Assembly (NCBI RefSeq): GCF_003721595.1
Contig: NZ_RJJR01000025.1
Coordinates: forward strand, 1-45,053
Length of the DNA stretch: 45,053 bases
Source of the DNA: Hanamia caeni
GTDB taxonomy: Bacteria > Bacteroidota > Bacteroidia > Chitinophagales > Chitinophagaceae
Direction of reading: 5' to 3'
Position numbers and translations under genes: made by a program. Below, piece after piece: positions 1-8,095 of this stretch; positions within the stretch are counted from its first letter, which is position 1, and each line of letters starts with the position of its first letter. The notes beneath the pieces were generated by a model, which ran no database searches, was not told the origin of the DNA, and saw only the letters and a list, made by a program, of their open reading frames with translations.

Positions 1-4
1 ATTT

Positions 5-93
5 TTTTCAAACTCTTTACAAACTTATTAAAACAAAAAATGGAGAATTCTTCAGCTCTTTAAATCTTAAATTTGGTTTTTAAGGGTTGACTA
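5..93. repeat. 89-bp terminal inverted repeat, left copy
   Basis: Bases 5-93 are the exact reverse complement of 44965-45053, with no mismatch. Identity stops at base 94, where the left end reads ATTAG and the right end reads TTTAT. Outward of the window both ends therefore run into the same element, in opposite orientation. No coding sequence is visible in the 89 bases. It is most simply a dispersed genomic repeat at which the assembly stopped. An insertion-sequence end is also possible but cannot be shown from this fragment. Confidence 0.9.
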
Positions 94-152
94 ATTAGCT
101 GATGCCATATTAATCGATCCCGCAAATTAAAAATCTTGCTTAAAAGGCTGTA

Positions 153-165
153 TGCCGGTAGGCAA
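153..165. repeat. Short TGCCGGTAGGCAA intergenic repeat, copy 1
   Basis: The 13 bases TGCCGGTAGGCAA recur at 21271-21283, where they form the right half of a near-palindrome. Both copies lie in gaps between genes. Short GC-rich palindromes of this kind are common intergenic repeats in Bacteroidota. Two copies in one window are only suggestive. Apart from this and the TTAGCTAATG element, bases 94-207 show nothing else. Confidence 0.4.
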
Positions 166-178
166 TTTCGCTTACTAT

Positions 179-216
179 CATTAACATATAATTAATTAGC
201 ACATTAGCTAATTAAA
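179..216 (-). repeat. TTAGCTAATG-type repeat at the 3' end of the TlpA gene, copy A
   Basis: Read on the minus strand this is TAATTAGCTAATGTGCTAAT, then a degenerate tail. It matches the element at the 3' end of trpB (TAATTAGTTAATGTACTGAT). The element begins inside the last codons of the upstream gene and supplies its stop codon. Both copies have the same orientation relative to the gene they follow. Confidence 0.5.
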
Positions 217-1245
217 TAATTCGCCAAGCTTTTGGTTCAGGGCTTCACCGCGGAGATTTTTTGCGATGATGATCCCGTTGGGATCAATAAGAATATTTTG
301 GGGAATGCTGGAAATCTTAAATTTTGTAGCCAACCCGCTGCTCCAGCCATGCAGGTCGCTTACTTGTGTCCAATTCAAACCGTCCATCCTGATGGCATTT
401 AGCCATGCAGGTTTTGCCTGGTCGAGTGAAATGCCAAGGACCGTAAAGTTTTTATCATTGTATTTATTATAGGCGGCTACTACATTTGGGTTTTCCATTC
501 GGCATGGACCGCACCAACTTGCCCAAAAATCTATAAGCACATATTTTCCGCGAAAAGAAGTAATGCTTACTCTTTTACCAGCAGTGTCTGTTTCAGAGAA
601 GTCTGCAATCTTTGCACCTATAGGATTAATTTTAGCTATCTCCAATTGCTGATCCACATATTTGGCAAGATTGGTTTGTTTCACATCTTTAGACATGGAT
701 TGAAACAGGTTATCCGCCAGCTTCACGTTACTTGAAATCTGCATCATCCTGATAATTGCAACCGGATCAACATGAGAGGAAGGATATTTTTTTACGAAGC
801 GCTCCGTAATCTTTTCTAAAGCAAGAATTGAATCACTGCTTTTTCCGCCTTCGCCTGTAAATAAATGTTCATAAGGCTTTACTGCATTAACGTATTCCTG
901 GTATTCGTTTTCTGTTTTAGAACCGGTGATGGATAAATTTTCAAGATTATTCCTGTCTCCTTTTATCAGAATTTTGCTATTATCAATGAACATAGGAACA
1001 GCCGGTGGCTGCTCACCAAAAACCAAAATAATAAAAGAAGGTTCCGCTAAATTTCCTTTGATAGTAAATTTTCCATCCTGGATAGTCCCCTGCTTTTCAA
1101 GCGCATTGGTTTGTTGATTCAAAAATGAAACGGATGCGCCGTCGGGATATCCGGTAATATTGCCGCTAATCTCGTATCCATTTGAATTCGGTTGTGAAAT
1201 GGCAAAAAAAGGAACAGCCAATAATAAAAGAAAAAATGACTTCAT
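208..1245 (-). CDS. TlpA/ResA-like thiol-disulfide oxidoreductase with N-terminal DUF4369
   Basis: The protein has 345 residues and starts with an export signal (MKSFFLLLLAVPFFAIS, cleavage expected near residue 18), so it should act in the periplasm. Residues about 22-120 look like the DUF4369 domain that Bacteroidota commonly fuse to thioredoxins. Residues about 205-345 are a thioredoxin/AhpC-TSA fold with the redox motif WCGPC (Cys245 and Cys248) and a cis-proline segment (SSIPQ). Family members reduce or shuffle disulfides in exported proteins, sometimes during cytochrome c maturation; the substrate here is unknown. It lies downstream of trpA on the same strand but has a perfect -7 box at 1268-1275, so it probably has its own transcript. 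The last codons are built from a repeated element. Confidence 0.9.
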   Translation of the reverse strand: MKSFFLLLLAVPFFAISQPNSNGYEISGNITGYPDGASVSFLNQQTNALEKQGTIQDGKFTIKGNLAEPSFIILVFGEQPPAVPMFIDNSKILIKGDRNNLENLSITGSKTENEYQEYVNAVKPYEHLFTGEGGKSSDSILALEKITERFVKKYPSSHVDPVAIIRMMQISSNVKLADNLFQSMSKDVKQTNLAKYVDQQLEIAKINPIGAKIADFSETDTAGKRVSITSFRGKYVLIDFWASWCGPCRMENPNVVAAYNKYNDKNFTVLGISLDQAKPAWLNAIRMDGLNWTQVSDLHGWSSGLATKFKISSIPQNILIDPNGIIIAKNLRGEALNQKLGELFN

Positions 1246-1267
1246 TTCCTAAAAATTATGTGAACAG

Positions 1268-1275
1268 CAAATTTA
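1268..1275 (-). promoter_or_regulatory. Bacteroidota -7 box for the TlpA gene
   Basis: The minus strand reads TAAATTTG, a perfect TAnnTTTG, 22 bases upstream of the TlpA start codon and inside the 66-base gap after trpA. No clear -33 TTTG lies 19-21 bases further upstream, so this is a partial match. Confidence 0.45.
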
Positions 1276-1311
1276 ATTTTATTGTCGGGAAAAAGAATCT
1301 GAAAAGTCTGC

Positions 1312-2085
1312 CTATCCTTTTAAAATTGAGTTAAGAAAGATTTTGGTAGCCTCATCAATGTTTTCCGCCTGTTCAATAGCATTTATATAGGCCGTGCCGA
1401 TAATGGCGCCTGCAGCATGCTCGCAGGCCTGCTCAAAACTTTGATGGTTTCTAATTCCGAACCCGATTAAAATTTTATTCTTCAACTTCAAACTATTTAT
1501 TCTTTTAAAATAGTTTTCCTGGGCTTTGAGATCAGCATTTTTACCTGTGATAGATGAAGAAGACACAGCATATATAAATCCATTGGAAAGCGAATCTATT
1601 TTCCTGATTCTTTCTTCAGAAGTTTCAGGTGTAATGAGAAAAATAAAGTCAAGCTCATTTTCTGTAAAAGCCTTTTGATACTCATTTTCATAGGCAGGAA
1701 CCGGCAAATCAGGTAAAATGATACCGCTGATGCCGGCATTTTTAGCATGTGCACAAAACCGGTTGAGGCCATATTGTAATACCGGATTCAGGTAACCCAT
1801 TAATATCAAAGGAATTTTTATTTCGTCTTTTATCTCACTTAATTGCTCAAATAGCTTCTTTATCGTCATCCCGTTTTTCAAAGCTTTCATACTGCTGTTT
1901 TGAATCACAGGCCCATCTGCCAATGGATCGCTATAGGGCATTCCTACTTCCACTAAATCTGCTCCGCGGTTTTGTAACGAATGCAGGATTTTCTGTGTAT
2001 CATTTAAATTCGGAAAACCGGCAGTGAAATAAATACTTAGAACATTTTTATTTTTCTTTTCAAATAATTTTTGAATGAAATCCAT
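1312..2085 (-). CDS. trpA: Tryptophan synthase alpha subunit
   Basis: The 257-residue protein is a TIM barrel of normal TrpA length. It cleaves indole-3-glycerol phosphate to indole and glyceraldehyde 3-phosphate and passes the indole to TrpB. The signature VEVGMPYSDPLADGPVIQ (residues about 46-63) carries the catalytic Glu and Asp, and a glycine-rich phosphate-binding segment (GFGIRNH) lies near residue 210. It is the last gene of the trp operon, 118 bases after trpB, a wider gap than elsewhere in the operon. No terminator hairpin was seen directly after it. Confidence 0.97.
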   Translation of the reverse strand: MDFIQKLFEKKNKNVLSIYFTAGFPNLNDTQKILHSLQNRGADLVEVGMPYSDPLADGPVIQNSSMKALKNGMTIKKLFEQLSEIKDEIKIPLILMGYLNPVLQYGLNRFCAHAKNAGISGIILPDLPVPAYENEYQKAFTENELDFIFLITPETSEERIRKIDSLSNGFIYAVSSSSITGKNADLKAQENYFKRINSLKLKNKILIGFGIRNHQSFEQACEHAAGAIIGTAYINAIEQAENIDEATKIFLNSILKG

Positions 2086-2170
2086 TTATTTATTTTTTTA
2101 CATCAAACAGAAACGATGGTTATAAGAATTTGTTTTTAACAACAATCACAGTAAACAAACAAATAGTGAT

Positions 2171-2214
2171 AATTCTTCATTAGCAAATTGGCTAATCAGT
2201 ACATTAACTAATTA
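2171..2214 (-). repeat. TTAGCTAATG-type repeat between trpB and trpA, copy B
   Basis: On the minus strand it reads TAATTAGTTAATGTACTGAT and continues through GCCAATTTGCTAATGAAGAA. It contains the trpB stop codon and lies in the only wide gap of the trp operon, so it is transcribed with the operon. Its internal units (TTAGyTAATG, TTTGCTAATG) are near-repeats of each other. It matches copy A at 179-216. Confidence 0.5.
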
Positions 2215-3382
2215 GTTTCTTCATGTAAGTGTCCATGTCTTTATCTCCTCTGCCACTCAGGTTAACTACTACCACATCAGATTCTTCAAATTTAATTTTG
2301 CGTAAGGCTGCCAGCGCATGCGCTGATTCCAGGGCCGGAATAATACCTTCCAATTTTGCCAGTTCAAAGGCGGCGCTTAAAGATTCTTCATCTGTGGCAT
2401 TCATAAAACCGGCCCTTTTGGAAGCAAACAAATTAGCATGCATAGGGCCGATACCTGGATAATCAAGGCCCGCTGAAATGCTGTGTGGCTCAACAACCTG
2501 GCCGTCATCCGTTTGCATTACATAACTTTTACTTCCATGCAAAATCCCGACCGAGCCTAACTGAGTAGTTGCCGCGCTCATCCCGCTATCTATCCCCAAG
2601 CCCGCAGCTTCTACTGCAATTAACTTTACGGATTCATCCTCTAAAAAATGATAAAAAGCGCCTGCTGCATTGCTACCGCCACCCACGCAGGCAATCACAT
2701 ATTGGGGCAATTCATTACCTGTTTTCTCTTTAAGCTGGTTTCTCATTTCGCTGCTTATTACGCTTTGAAACCGGGCCACCATATCAGGATAGGGATGCGG
2801 GCCTACCACGCTTCCGATTAAATAGTAAGTGTCTTCAGGATTGTTGATCCAATCGCGAATAGCCTCATTGGTAGCATCTTTCAGCGTTTTACTTCCGCTG
2901 ATGGCGGGAATTACTTTTGCGCCAAGCATTTTCATCCTGGCCACATTGGGCGCCTGGCGCGCAATATCCTTTTCACCCATGTAGACAATACATTCCAGGT
3001 TTTTCAGCGCACAAACAGTAGCTGTTGCCACTCCATGTTGCCCGGCCCCGGTTTCAGCAATAATTCTTTTTTTACCGAGCCGTTCAGCTAATAGAATTTG
3101 GCCAATGGTATTGTTAACCTTGTGAGCGCCGGTATGGCAGAGGTCTTCACGCTTCAAAAATATTTGCGCTCCGTATTTTTCACTTAACCTCCCGGCCGGA
3201 TACAAAGGAGTGGGCCTTCCTACATAATCCTTAAGAAGAGAATCAAATTCATTTTTGAAGCTTTCTTCGTTAATAATTTTTAAATAATTATTTCTTAAGT
3301 TTTCCACATTGCTATAAAGCATCTCGGGAATGTAAGCACCTCCAAACTGACCATAGTAGCCATTTTCATCAACTGTCCACAT
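2204..3382 (-). CDS. trpB: Tryptophan synthase beta subunit
   Basis: This 392-residue PLP enzyme condenses indole with L-serine to give tryptophan. The PLP lysine lies in GAHKVNNT (residues about 84-91), the TrpB hallmark GAGQHGVATATV follows, and the phosphate cup GGGSNAAGAF is near residue 233. Length and motifs fit TrpB1, the form that pairs with TrpA. It starts 11 bases after trpF. Its final codons (KKLIS) and stop overlap a TTAGCTAATG-type repeat, so the C-terminal residues may be set by the repeat rather than by selection on the enzyme. Confidence 0.97.
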   Translation of the reverse strand: MWTVDENGYYGQFGGAYIPEMLYSNVENLRNNYLKIINEESFKNEFDSLLKDYVGRPTPLYPAGRLSEKYGAQIFLKREDLCHTGAHKVNNTIGQILLAERLGKKRIIAETGAGQHGVATATVCALKNLECIVYMGEKDIARQAPNVARMKMLGAKVIPAISGSKTLKDATNEAIRDWINNPEDTYYLIGSVVGPHPYPDMVARFQSVISSEMRNQLKEKTGNELPQYVIACVGGGSNAAGAFYHFLEDESVKLIAVEAAGLGIDSGMSAATTQLGSVGILHGSKSYVMQTDDGQVVEPHSISAGLDYPGIGPMHANLFASKRAGFMNATDEESLSAAFELAKLEGIIPALESAHALAALRKIKFEESDVVVVNLSGRGDKDMDTYMKKLIS

Positions 3383-3393
3383 TTAAAATATAT

Positions 3394-4023
3394 TTAGTTT
3401 ATCAATTCTTCTGCAAAATCCTTTATGAGTTTTAAATCTTTTATGCCAGGCGAAATTTCAAACCGGCTGTTTACATCCACTCCATAAAAAAATGGATGAT
3501 GGAATGCTTTGAGCGCTGCTACATCATTTTTTCCGATTCCGCCACTCAAAAAAAATGGCTTTTTGATAGTAGAATTCCGAAGGAGGTCCCAATCAAATTT
3601 TTTCCCAGTTCCCCCATACAAACCAGCAGAACCCTTATCAAATAAAAAATAATCACAAACCTCATGGTATTCCTGCACCAGCCAATCTACATTTGCGTCA
3701 GAATCGGTAATCCGGAAGGCCTTGATTACTTTAAGCTGGTCACTGATTTTATTACAAAACGACACGGTTTCGTCACCATGAAGCTGCACCATTTCGAGGC
3801 CGAAGTCTTCCACTTGTTTCATTATTTCTTCCTCGCTTGCATTTACAAAAACACCAACTTTTGTTACCGGCATTTTTAATTGTTTAAAATCATTTGGATC
3901 CAACTTCTGCACCACACAACGGGGAGACTGCGGATAGAAAATAAGTCCCACATAATCAATTGGCAAATTGCTTAGTTCTTTCAATTGCTCAATTCTTGTA
4001 TTGCCACAAACTTTTATTTTCAT
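3394..4023 (-). CDS. trpF: Phosphoribosylanthranilate isomerase
   Basis: This 209-residue TIM barrel performs the Amadori rearrangement of phosphoribosylanthranilate to the ribulose form (CdRP). The N-terminal KVCGNTR contains the catalytic Cys. The conserved FFLSGGIGKNDV segment binds phosphate near residue 155, and GVDVNSRFE lies near the C terminus. Its ATG directly follows the trpC stop codon with no gap, so translation is probably coupled. It is a separate gene, not fused to trpC as in enteric bacteria. Confidence 0.96.
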   Translation of the reverse strand: MKIKVCGNTRIEQLKELSNLPIDYVGLIFYPQSPRCVVQKLDPNDFKQLKMPVTKVGVFVNASEEEIMKQVEDFGLEMVQLHGDETVSFCNKISDQLKVIKAFRITDSDANVDWLVQEYHEVCDYFLFDKGSAGLYGGTGKKFDWDLLRNSTIKKPFFLSGGIGKNDVAALKAFHHPFFYGVDVNSRFEISPGIKDLKLIKDFAEELIN

Positions 4024-4809
4024 TTATTTTTTGGTTAGTTCTTTTACAAATCCGGCAAATGCATTTCCCGGATTATTTTCTTTCATAAACTTTTCGCCCA
4101 TCAAAAATCCGCTAAATCCATTGCCTTTTAAATGGTGAATTGTGCTTACCTCGTGAAGCCCGCTTTCGGATATTTTTATTTTATGCGAAGGTATTTTTTT
4201 AGAAAGTGCTATAGAATGAGCAATGTCCACTTTGAAAGTTTTAAGATTGCGGTTATTGATGCCAACAATGTCAGTTTCATCACAAATATGCTCCAATTCA
4301 CTTTCATGATGGATTTCCAACAACACCTCAAGGCCTAATTGTTTCGCAAAAGCAGCCAATTGCTTTACTTCATTTGTTGAAAGGCAGGCGGCTATTAATA
4401 AAATTACGTCGGCGCCAAAGGCTTTTGACTCAATCAACTGGTATTCATCTATGATAAAATCCTTGCGCAAAATCGGAGTATCAAAATTTCTTGCTTGCTG
4501 AAAATCTGATAACGAACCTCCAAAAAATTCTTCGTCAGTAAGCACAGAAACGCCGCTGGCACCAAATTTTACGTAATCGCCAATCACATCGTTCACAGAA
4601 GAATGTTGATTAATATAGCCTTTGCTCGGCGATTTTCTTTTAAATTCAGCGATAATTCCGGTTTTTGCCGGATTCAACAAAGATGCACGAAGAGACAAAG
4701 CCTTTCTTTTAAAAAAGGGCATAGCTTCCAATTCTGAAATCTTTTTTGACGATTTCTTTTTTTCAACTTCTATCCTCTTTCTGCCGATGATCGTTTCCAG
4801 GATATTCAT
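4024..4809 (-). CDS. trpC: Indole-3-glycerol phosphate synthase
   Basis: This 261-residue TIM barrel closes CdRP to indole-3-glycerol phosphate with loss of CO2 and water. The signature EFKRKSPSKG (residues about 55-64) holds the catalytic lysine. LRKDFIIDEYQ, VGINNRNLKTF and KISESGL are further IGPS motifs. Its start codon overlaps the trpD stop by one base (TAATG), a typical coupled junction, and its stop abuts trpF. Confidence 0.97.
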   Translation of the reverse strand: MNILETIIGRKRIEVEKKKSSKKISELEAMPFFKRKALSLRASLLNPAKTGIIAEFKRKSPSKGYINQHSSVNDVIGDYVKFGASGVSVLTDEEFFGGSLSDFQQARNFDTPILRKDFIIDEYQLIESKAFGADVILLIAACLSTNEVKQLAAFAKQLGLEVLLEIHHESELEHICDETDIVGINNRNLKTFKVDIAHSIALSKKIPSHKIKISESGLHEVSTIHHLKGNGFSGFLMGEKFMKENNPGNAFAGFVKELTKK

Positions 4810-5801
4810 TATTGCAAACTGATTAATTTTTGAAAATTCTGATAAGCTTTTCCACTTTCCAGGCTATCAATTGCAAGCCGCAAGCATTCATCATAATCTT
4901 TAACATGCCCTGCAGCAAAAATAGCCATTGCAGCGTTAGCCATCACAACCGCATTCTGGGCCCAACTGCCTTCTCCTTTTAAAATTCTCAGAAAAATTTT
5001 TGCGGCTTCTTCTGTTGAATTGCCTCCATAAATATCTTCCGGGCTCACCGATCTTTTTCCTAAAAACCGCGCAGTCAGAATTTGTTCGCCGGTATTGGTG
5101 ATGACTTTGGTATCGCCGGTTAAAGAAATCTCATCATACCCGTCCAGGCTATGAATAATCATAAACTTCGCATCGGATTGTTGAAGCAGGTAAGAATAAA
5201 TTCTTGCCATTTCCAGGTTATATACCCCAATCATCTGAACGCCGGGCTGGGCAGGATTTACCAAAGGCCCCAGCATATTAAAAAAAGTACGCACGCCTAA
5301 ATTTTTTCTTACCGGGCCAACCACTTTTAAGGCAGGATGAAATAAAGGCGCATGCATGAAACAAATATTAACTTCTTCAATTTCTTTAAGAAGCTTTTTG
5401 TTATCATTAGAAAAATGATATCCTAATGTTTCCATCACATTGCTGGACCCACTTATAGAGGTGGCGCCGTAATTCCCGTGTTTAGCCACTTTATACCCGG
5501 CCCCTGCCACGATAAAGCAACTTAAAGTGGAAATATTAAAAGTATTTTTCCCATCGCCGCCGGTACCGACAATATCGATTACTTCATAACCATTCAAGGT
5601 AACAGATACACACAATTCTATCAATGCATCGCGAAAACCCATCAGTTCAGGGATGGTAATATTGCGCATAAGAAATACAGTAGTGAACGAAGCTATTTCG
5701 GTATCGGAATAAATGCCTTTGGAAATGTTCAATAAAACTTCTTTTGCCTGTTCCCTTGAAAGCGTTTTATGTTCAAATAAAAATTGTAATATTTTCTTCA
5801 T
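4809..5801 (-). CDS. trpD: Anthranilate phosphoribosyltransferase
   Basis: This 330-residue enzyme transfers phosphoribose from PRPP to anthranilate. The PRPP-binding GTGGDGKNTFNIST lies near residue 80, followed by KHGNYGATSISGSSNVMETLG with the family SS.D-type loop. MHAPLFHPALK and VRKNLGVRTFFNMLGPL are also conserved. It is not fused to trpG. It lies 49 bases after trpG and overlaps trpC by one base. Confidence 0.97.
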   Translation of the reverse strand: MKKILQFLFEHKTLSREQAKEVLLNISKGIYSDTEIASFTTVFLMRNITIPELMGFRDALIELCVSVTLNGYEVIDIVGTGGDGKNTFNISTLSCFIVAGAGYKVAKHGNYGATSISGSSNVMETLGYHFSNDNKKLLKEIEEVNICFMHAPLFHPALKVVGPVRKNLGVRTFFNMLGPLVNPAQPGVQMIGVYNLEMARIYSYLLQQSDAKFMIIHSLDGYDEISLTGDTKVITNTGEQILTARFLGKRSVSPEDIYGGNSTEEAAKIFLRILKGEGSWAQNAVVMANAAMAIFAAGHVKDYDECLRLAIDSLESGKAYQNFQKLISLQ

Positions 5802-5850
5802 GATAATCGCAAATTAAAAATCATTATTAATATTCGTTTACTGGTAACCG

Positions 5851-6435
5851 TTATACAATGCTAAGCCAGTTTCGCATCATCTTCTCGCCTTCAGGCGTCA
5901 ATACGCTTTCAGGATGAAACTGTACACCCTGCACATCATAAGTCCGGTGCCGCAAACCCATTATTAATCCATCTTCATCCCTCGCGGTAATTTCTAAATC
6001 CTGTGGAAAATTTTCGCTGTCAACCACCCAGGAATGGTATCTGCCCGCCTCAAATTCTGATGGTAAATCTTTAAAAACATCGTTTTGTGTTTTAGTCCGA
6101 TACTCGTCAATTTTGATTTTCGTTGCTACTCCGTGGTATACATTTTTGAGATTGATTAATTTTCCTCCAAAAACTTCTGCAATCGCCTGCTGCCCCAAAC
6201 ACACGCCCATAATTGATTTGGAAGGTGCGAATTTTTTTATTAACGGCAGCAGCAATCCTGATTCGCAGGGAAGGCCGGGCCCGGGCGACAAGATAATTTT
6301 ATCATATTCATTGATTGATTCCAATGATATTTTATCGTTCCTGTACACATCCGCTTTCTCATTAGTGATCCCTTCCACCATGTGAACAAGATTGTAGGTA
6401 AAAGAGTCATAATTATCAAAAATTAAAATCTTCAT
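5851..6435 (-). CDS. trpG: Anthranilate synthase glutamine amidotransferase subunit
   Basis: This 194-residue class I glutamine amidotransferase supplies ammonia to TrpE. The nucleophilic Cys lies in GVCLGQQA (near residue 79) and the His-Glu pair in QFHPESVLTPEG near residue 172. The oxyanion-hole segment LSPGPGLP is at about residues 49-56. It starts three bases after the trpE stop, consistent with equimolar TrpE and TrpG. The family also serves folate synthesis as PabA; the operon position makes TrpG the main assignment, with dual use possible. Confidence 0.95.
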   Translation of the reverse strand: MKILIFDNYDSFTYNLVHMVEGITNEKADVYRNDKISLESINEYDKIILSPGPGLPCESGLLLPLIKKFAPSKSIMGVCLGQQAIAEVFGGKLINLKNVYHGVATKIKIDEYRTKTQNDVFKDLPSEFEAGRYHSWVVDSENFPQDLEITARDEDGLIMGLRHRTYDVQGVQFHPESVLTPEGEKMMRNWLSIV

Positions 6436-6438
6436 TTT

Positions 6439-7845
6439 TTAGATATTTTCTGCGGATTTGATAGCCGCGGTTAAAGCATTTAATTTATTATTTACTTCCT
6501 GCAGCTCACTTTGAGGATTGGAGGCAGCAACAATACCTGCGCCAGCCTGGTAATTCAGGCAATTTTCTTTGCTTAAAAAAGTTCTGATCATAATAGCGTG
6601 ATTCAGATCGCCATTGAACCCGGCAAAACCAATACAACCGCCATAATACCCGCGCGCATTGTTTTCGTAAGTATCAATCAGTTCCATAGCCTTATATTTT
6701 GGTGCACCACTCAACGTTCCGGCAGGGAAAGTAACTGCCAGCAAAGCAAAAGGGTTGGTATCTTTTTGCGTAACACCAGTCACTTCGCTCACCAGGTGAA
6801 TCACGTGTGAAAAATACTGAACCTCGCAAAAATGACTTACGGATACATTGCTGCACAGGCGACTGAGATCATTCCGCGCCAAATCCACAAGCATCACATG
6901 TTCCGCATTTTCTTTTTTATCATTTAATAATTTTTCTGCCAATTGCTCATCCTGTGCATCATTTCCCGACCGCCTGAAAGTGCCGGCAATCGGATGCATA
7001 ATTGCTTTATTATTTTTCACTTTCAGTTGTGCTTCAGGGCTGCTTCCAAACAAACGATAATCACCATAATCAAAATAAAAAAGATAAGGGCTTGGATTAA
7101 TATTTCGTAAGGCACGGTAAACATTGAAATCGTCTCCGGAAAATTTTTGCTGAAATTTTCTGCTCAACACCACCTGAAATACATCTCCTCTTTCACAGCT
7201 TGCGATCCCCTTTTTCACCATCTCTACATATTCGCCGTCAGTCAATGTAGAAGTTTCATTGCCCTTAGCTGCAAAAGGGAACGTAGGTACATTTTTGCTT
7301 TTAATTATATTTTCGATAGTCTCTGCTTCACTTTCAAGGCCGTGAATATGATTTTCACAAATAAATAATTCATTTTTGAAATGATTAATCGCAATTACGT
7401 ATTGATAAAGCCGGTAACGTATTAGGGGAATGTTAGTTTGCCTGGATTTGAACCGGATAGTTTCAAAAAACTGTATCGCATCAAAGGAGGTGTAGCCAAA
7501 CAAACCCTGGGCCATATTAACCGGTGCAGGCGCGGGTTCAGCAACGTGAAAGTGCTGCATAAAATTCCATATTTCAGCGGCCACATTCAGTTCCGGATTG
7601 ATTGCAGTTTTCACGGCCTCCTGGTTAGGAAATTTGTATTCCAATTCAGAAAAACTCTTTACTTCGATGCCTCCTATGGCATTAATTCCTATATAAGAAA
7701 AACTGTTTTCCATGGCATGAAAATCAGCGCTTTCCAAAAGAATTGTATCCCTGAAGCGATCACGAAGGCGCAGGTATATTCCAACCGGCGTGAAAACATC
7801 TGCCAATAATTTTTTTGCTGTGGTAACTATTTCTATTTTTTTCAT
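6439..7845 (-). CDS. trpE: Anthranilate synthase component I
   Basis: The enzyme makes anthranilate from chorismate using ammonia from TrpG. From the chosen start (MKKIEIV) it has 468 residues. The feedback-site motif LLES occurs near residue 33, so inhibition by tryptophan is likely. The chorismate-binding core includes QVVLSRKF, PSPYLFYF, GSSPEAQL, HPIAGT, ARNDLSR and the GCIGF region. The reading frame stays open for 24 codons upstream to 7917, but that stretch is the transcription terminator of the attenuator, so the ATG at 7845 is the right start. It is the first structural gene of the trp operon. Confidence 0.96.
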   Translation of the reverse strand: MKKIEIVTTAKKLLADVFTPVGIYLRLRDRFRDTILLESADFHAMENSFSYIGINAIGGIEVKSFSELEYKFPNQEAVKTAINPELNVAAEIWNFMQHFHVAEPAPAPVNMAQGLFGYTSFDAIQFFETIRFKSRQTNIPLIRYRLYQYVIAINHFKNELFICENHIHGLESEAETIENIIKSKNVPTFPFAAKGNETSTLTDGEYVEMVKKGIASCERGDVFQVVLSRKFQQKFSGDDFNVYRALRNINPSPYLFYFDYGDYRLFGSSPEAQLKVKNNKAIMHPIAGTFRRSGNDAQDEQLAEKLLNDKKENAEHVMLVDLARNDLSRLCSNVSVSHFCEVQYFSHVIHLVSEVTGVTQKDTNPFALLAVTFPAGTLSGAPKYKAMELIDTYENNARGYYGGCIGFAGFNGDLNHAIMIRTFLSKENCLNYQAGAGIVAASNPQSELQEVNNKLNALTAAIKSAENI

Positions 7846-7851
7846 AACAAT

Positions 7852-7877
7852 AAAAAAACCCCGGCTTAATGCCGGGG
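7852..7877 (-). terminator. Attenuator terminator upstream of trpE
   Basis: On the minus strand CCCCGGC-ATTAA-GCCGGGG forms a perfect 7-bp GC-rich stem, followed directly by seven T. It ends six bases before the trpE start codon. A strong intrinsic terminator immediately before the first gene of a biosynthetic operon, preceded by a Trp-rich leader peptide, is diagnostic of attenuation. Confidence 0.9.
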
Positions 7878-7920
7878 CGTAATATTTTTTTTTACAAATA
7901 ATAGCAATTCGGCACAATCA

Positions 7921-7965
7921 TCAGGTCGTGTGCCACCAGCTATTATATGTATTATTGATTTTCAT
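7921..7965 (-). CDS. trpL: trp leader peptide (MKINNTYNSWWHTT)
   Basis: This short frame has 14 codons and a TGA stop. Residues 10 and 11 are adjacent tryptophans (TGGTGG at 7938-7933). Two consecutive Trp codons in a 14-residue peptide just upstream of a terminator and trpE are very unlikely by chance, because Trp is the rarest amino acid. The start lies about 11 bases after the -7 box, so the mRNA would have only a very short 5' untranslated stretch. The peptide itself probably has no function; its translation senses charged tRNA-Trp. It is too short for ordinary gene finders. Confidence 0.85.
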   Translation of the reverse strand: MKINNTYNSWWHTT

Positions 7966-7975
7966 TTGACAGCCG

Positions 7976-8007
7976 CAAAGATGAAATGAAATATTTTAAC
8001 CAGCAAA
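7976..8007 (-). promoter_or_regulatory. trp operon promoter (-33 TTTG, 20 bases, -7 CATCTTTG)
   Basis: On the minus strand TTTG (8007-8004) is followed after exactly 20 bases by CATCTTTG (7983-7976), one mismatch from TAnnTTTG. This matches the Bacteroidota -33/-7 arrangement. Transcription would start around 7969-7972, just before the leader peptide ATG at 7965. No operator could be recognised. Confidence 0.6.
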
Positions 8008-8095
8008 TTTTTTTTCTTTATTCAGAAAAAAATCATAAAAAAGAAATGACTATGCAACGTTCGCTTACTTAAAGTGGTCTCATTAAATATTACGT

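Larger units (their letters stand above)
7846..7972 (-). promoter_or_regulatory. trp operon attenuator leader region
   Basis: This leader has all parts of a ribosome-mediated attenuator. (1) A 14-codon peptide has adjacent Trp codons at 7933-7938. (2) A stem ATAATAGC (7939-7946) / GCTATTAT (7898-7905), with an inner GGCAC (7930-7934) / GTGCC (7911-7915), covers the Trp codons. (3) TGCCG at 7910-7914 can instead pair with CGGCA in the rising arm of the terminator. (4) The terminator lies just before trpE. A ribosome stalled on Trp codons would free arm 2 to disrupt the terminator; a ribosome reaching the stop codon would mask arm 2 and let it form. The 2:3 pairing is short (5 bp plus a G-U), the weakest part of the model. 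Confidence 0.75.

Noticed and set aside
7438..7809. 123-codon plus-strand ORF opposite trpE
   Set aside because: Shadow of trpE in an antisense frame; no domain, signal or promoter.
7846..7917. 24-codon upstream extension of trpE (MCRIAIICKK...)
   Set aside because: It is read through the attenuator terminator and part of the leader; homology starts at MKKIEIV (7845).
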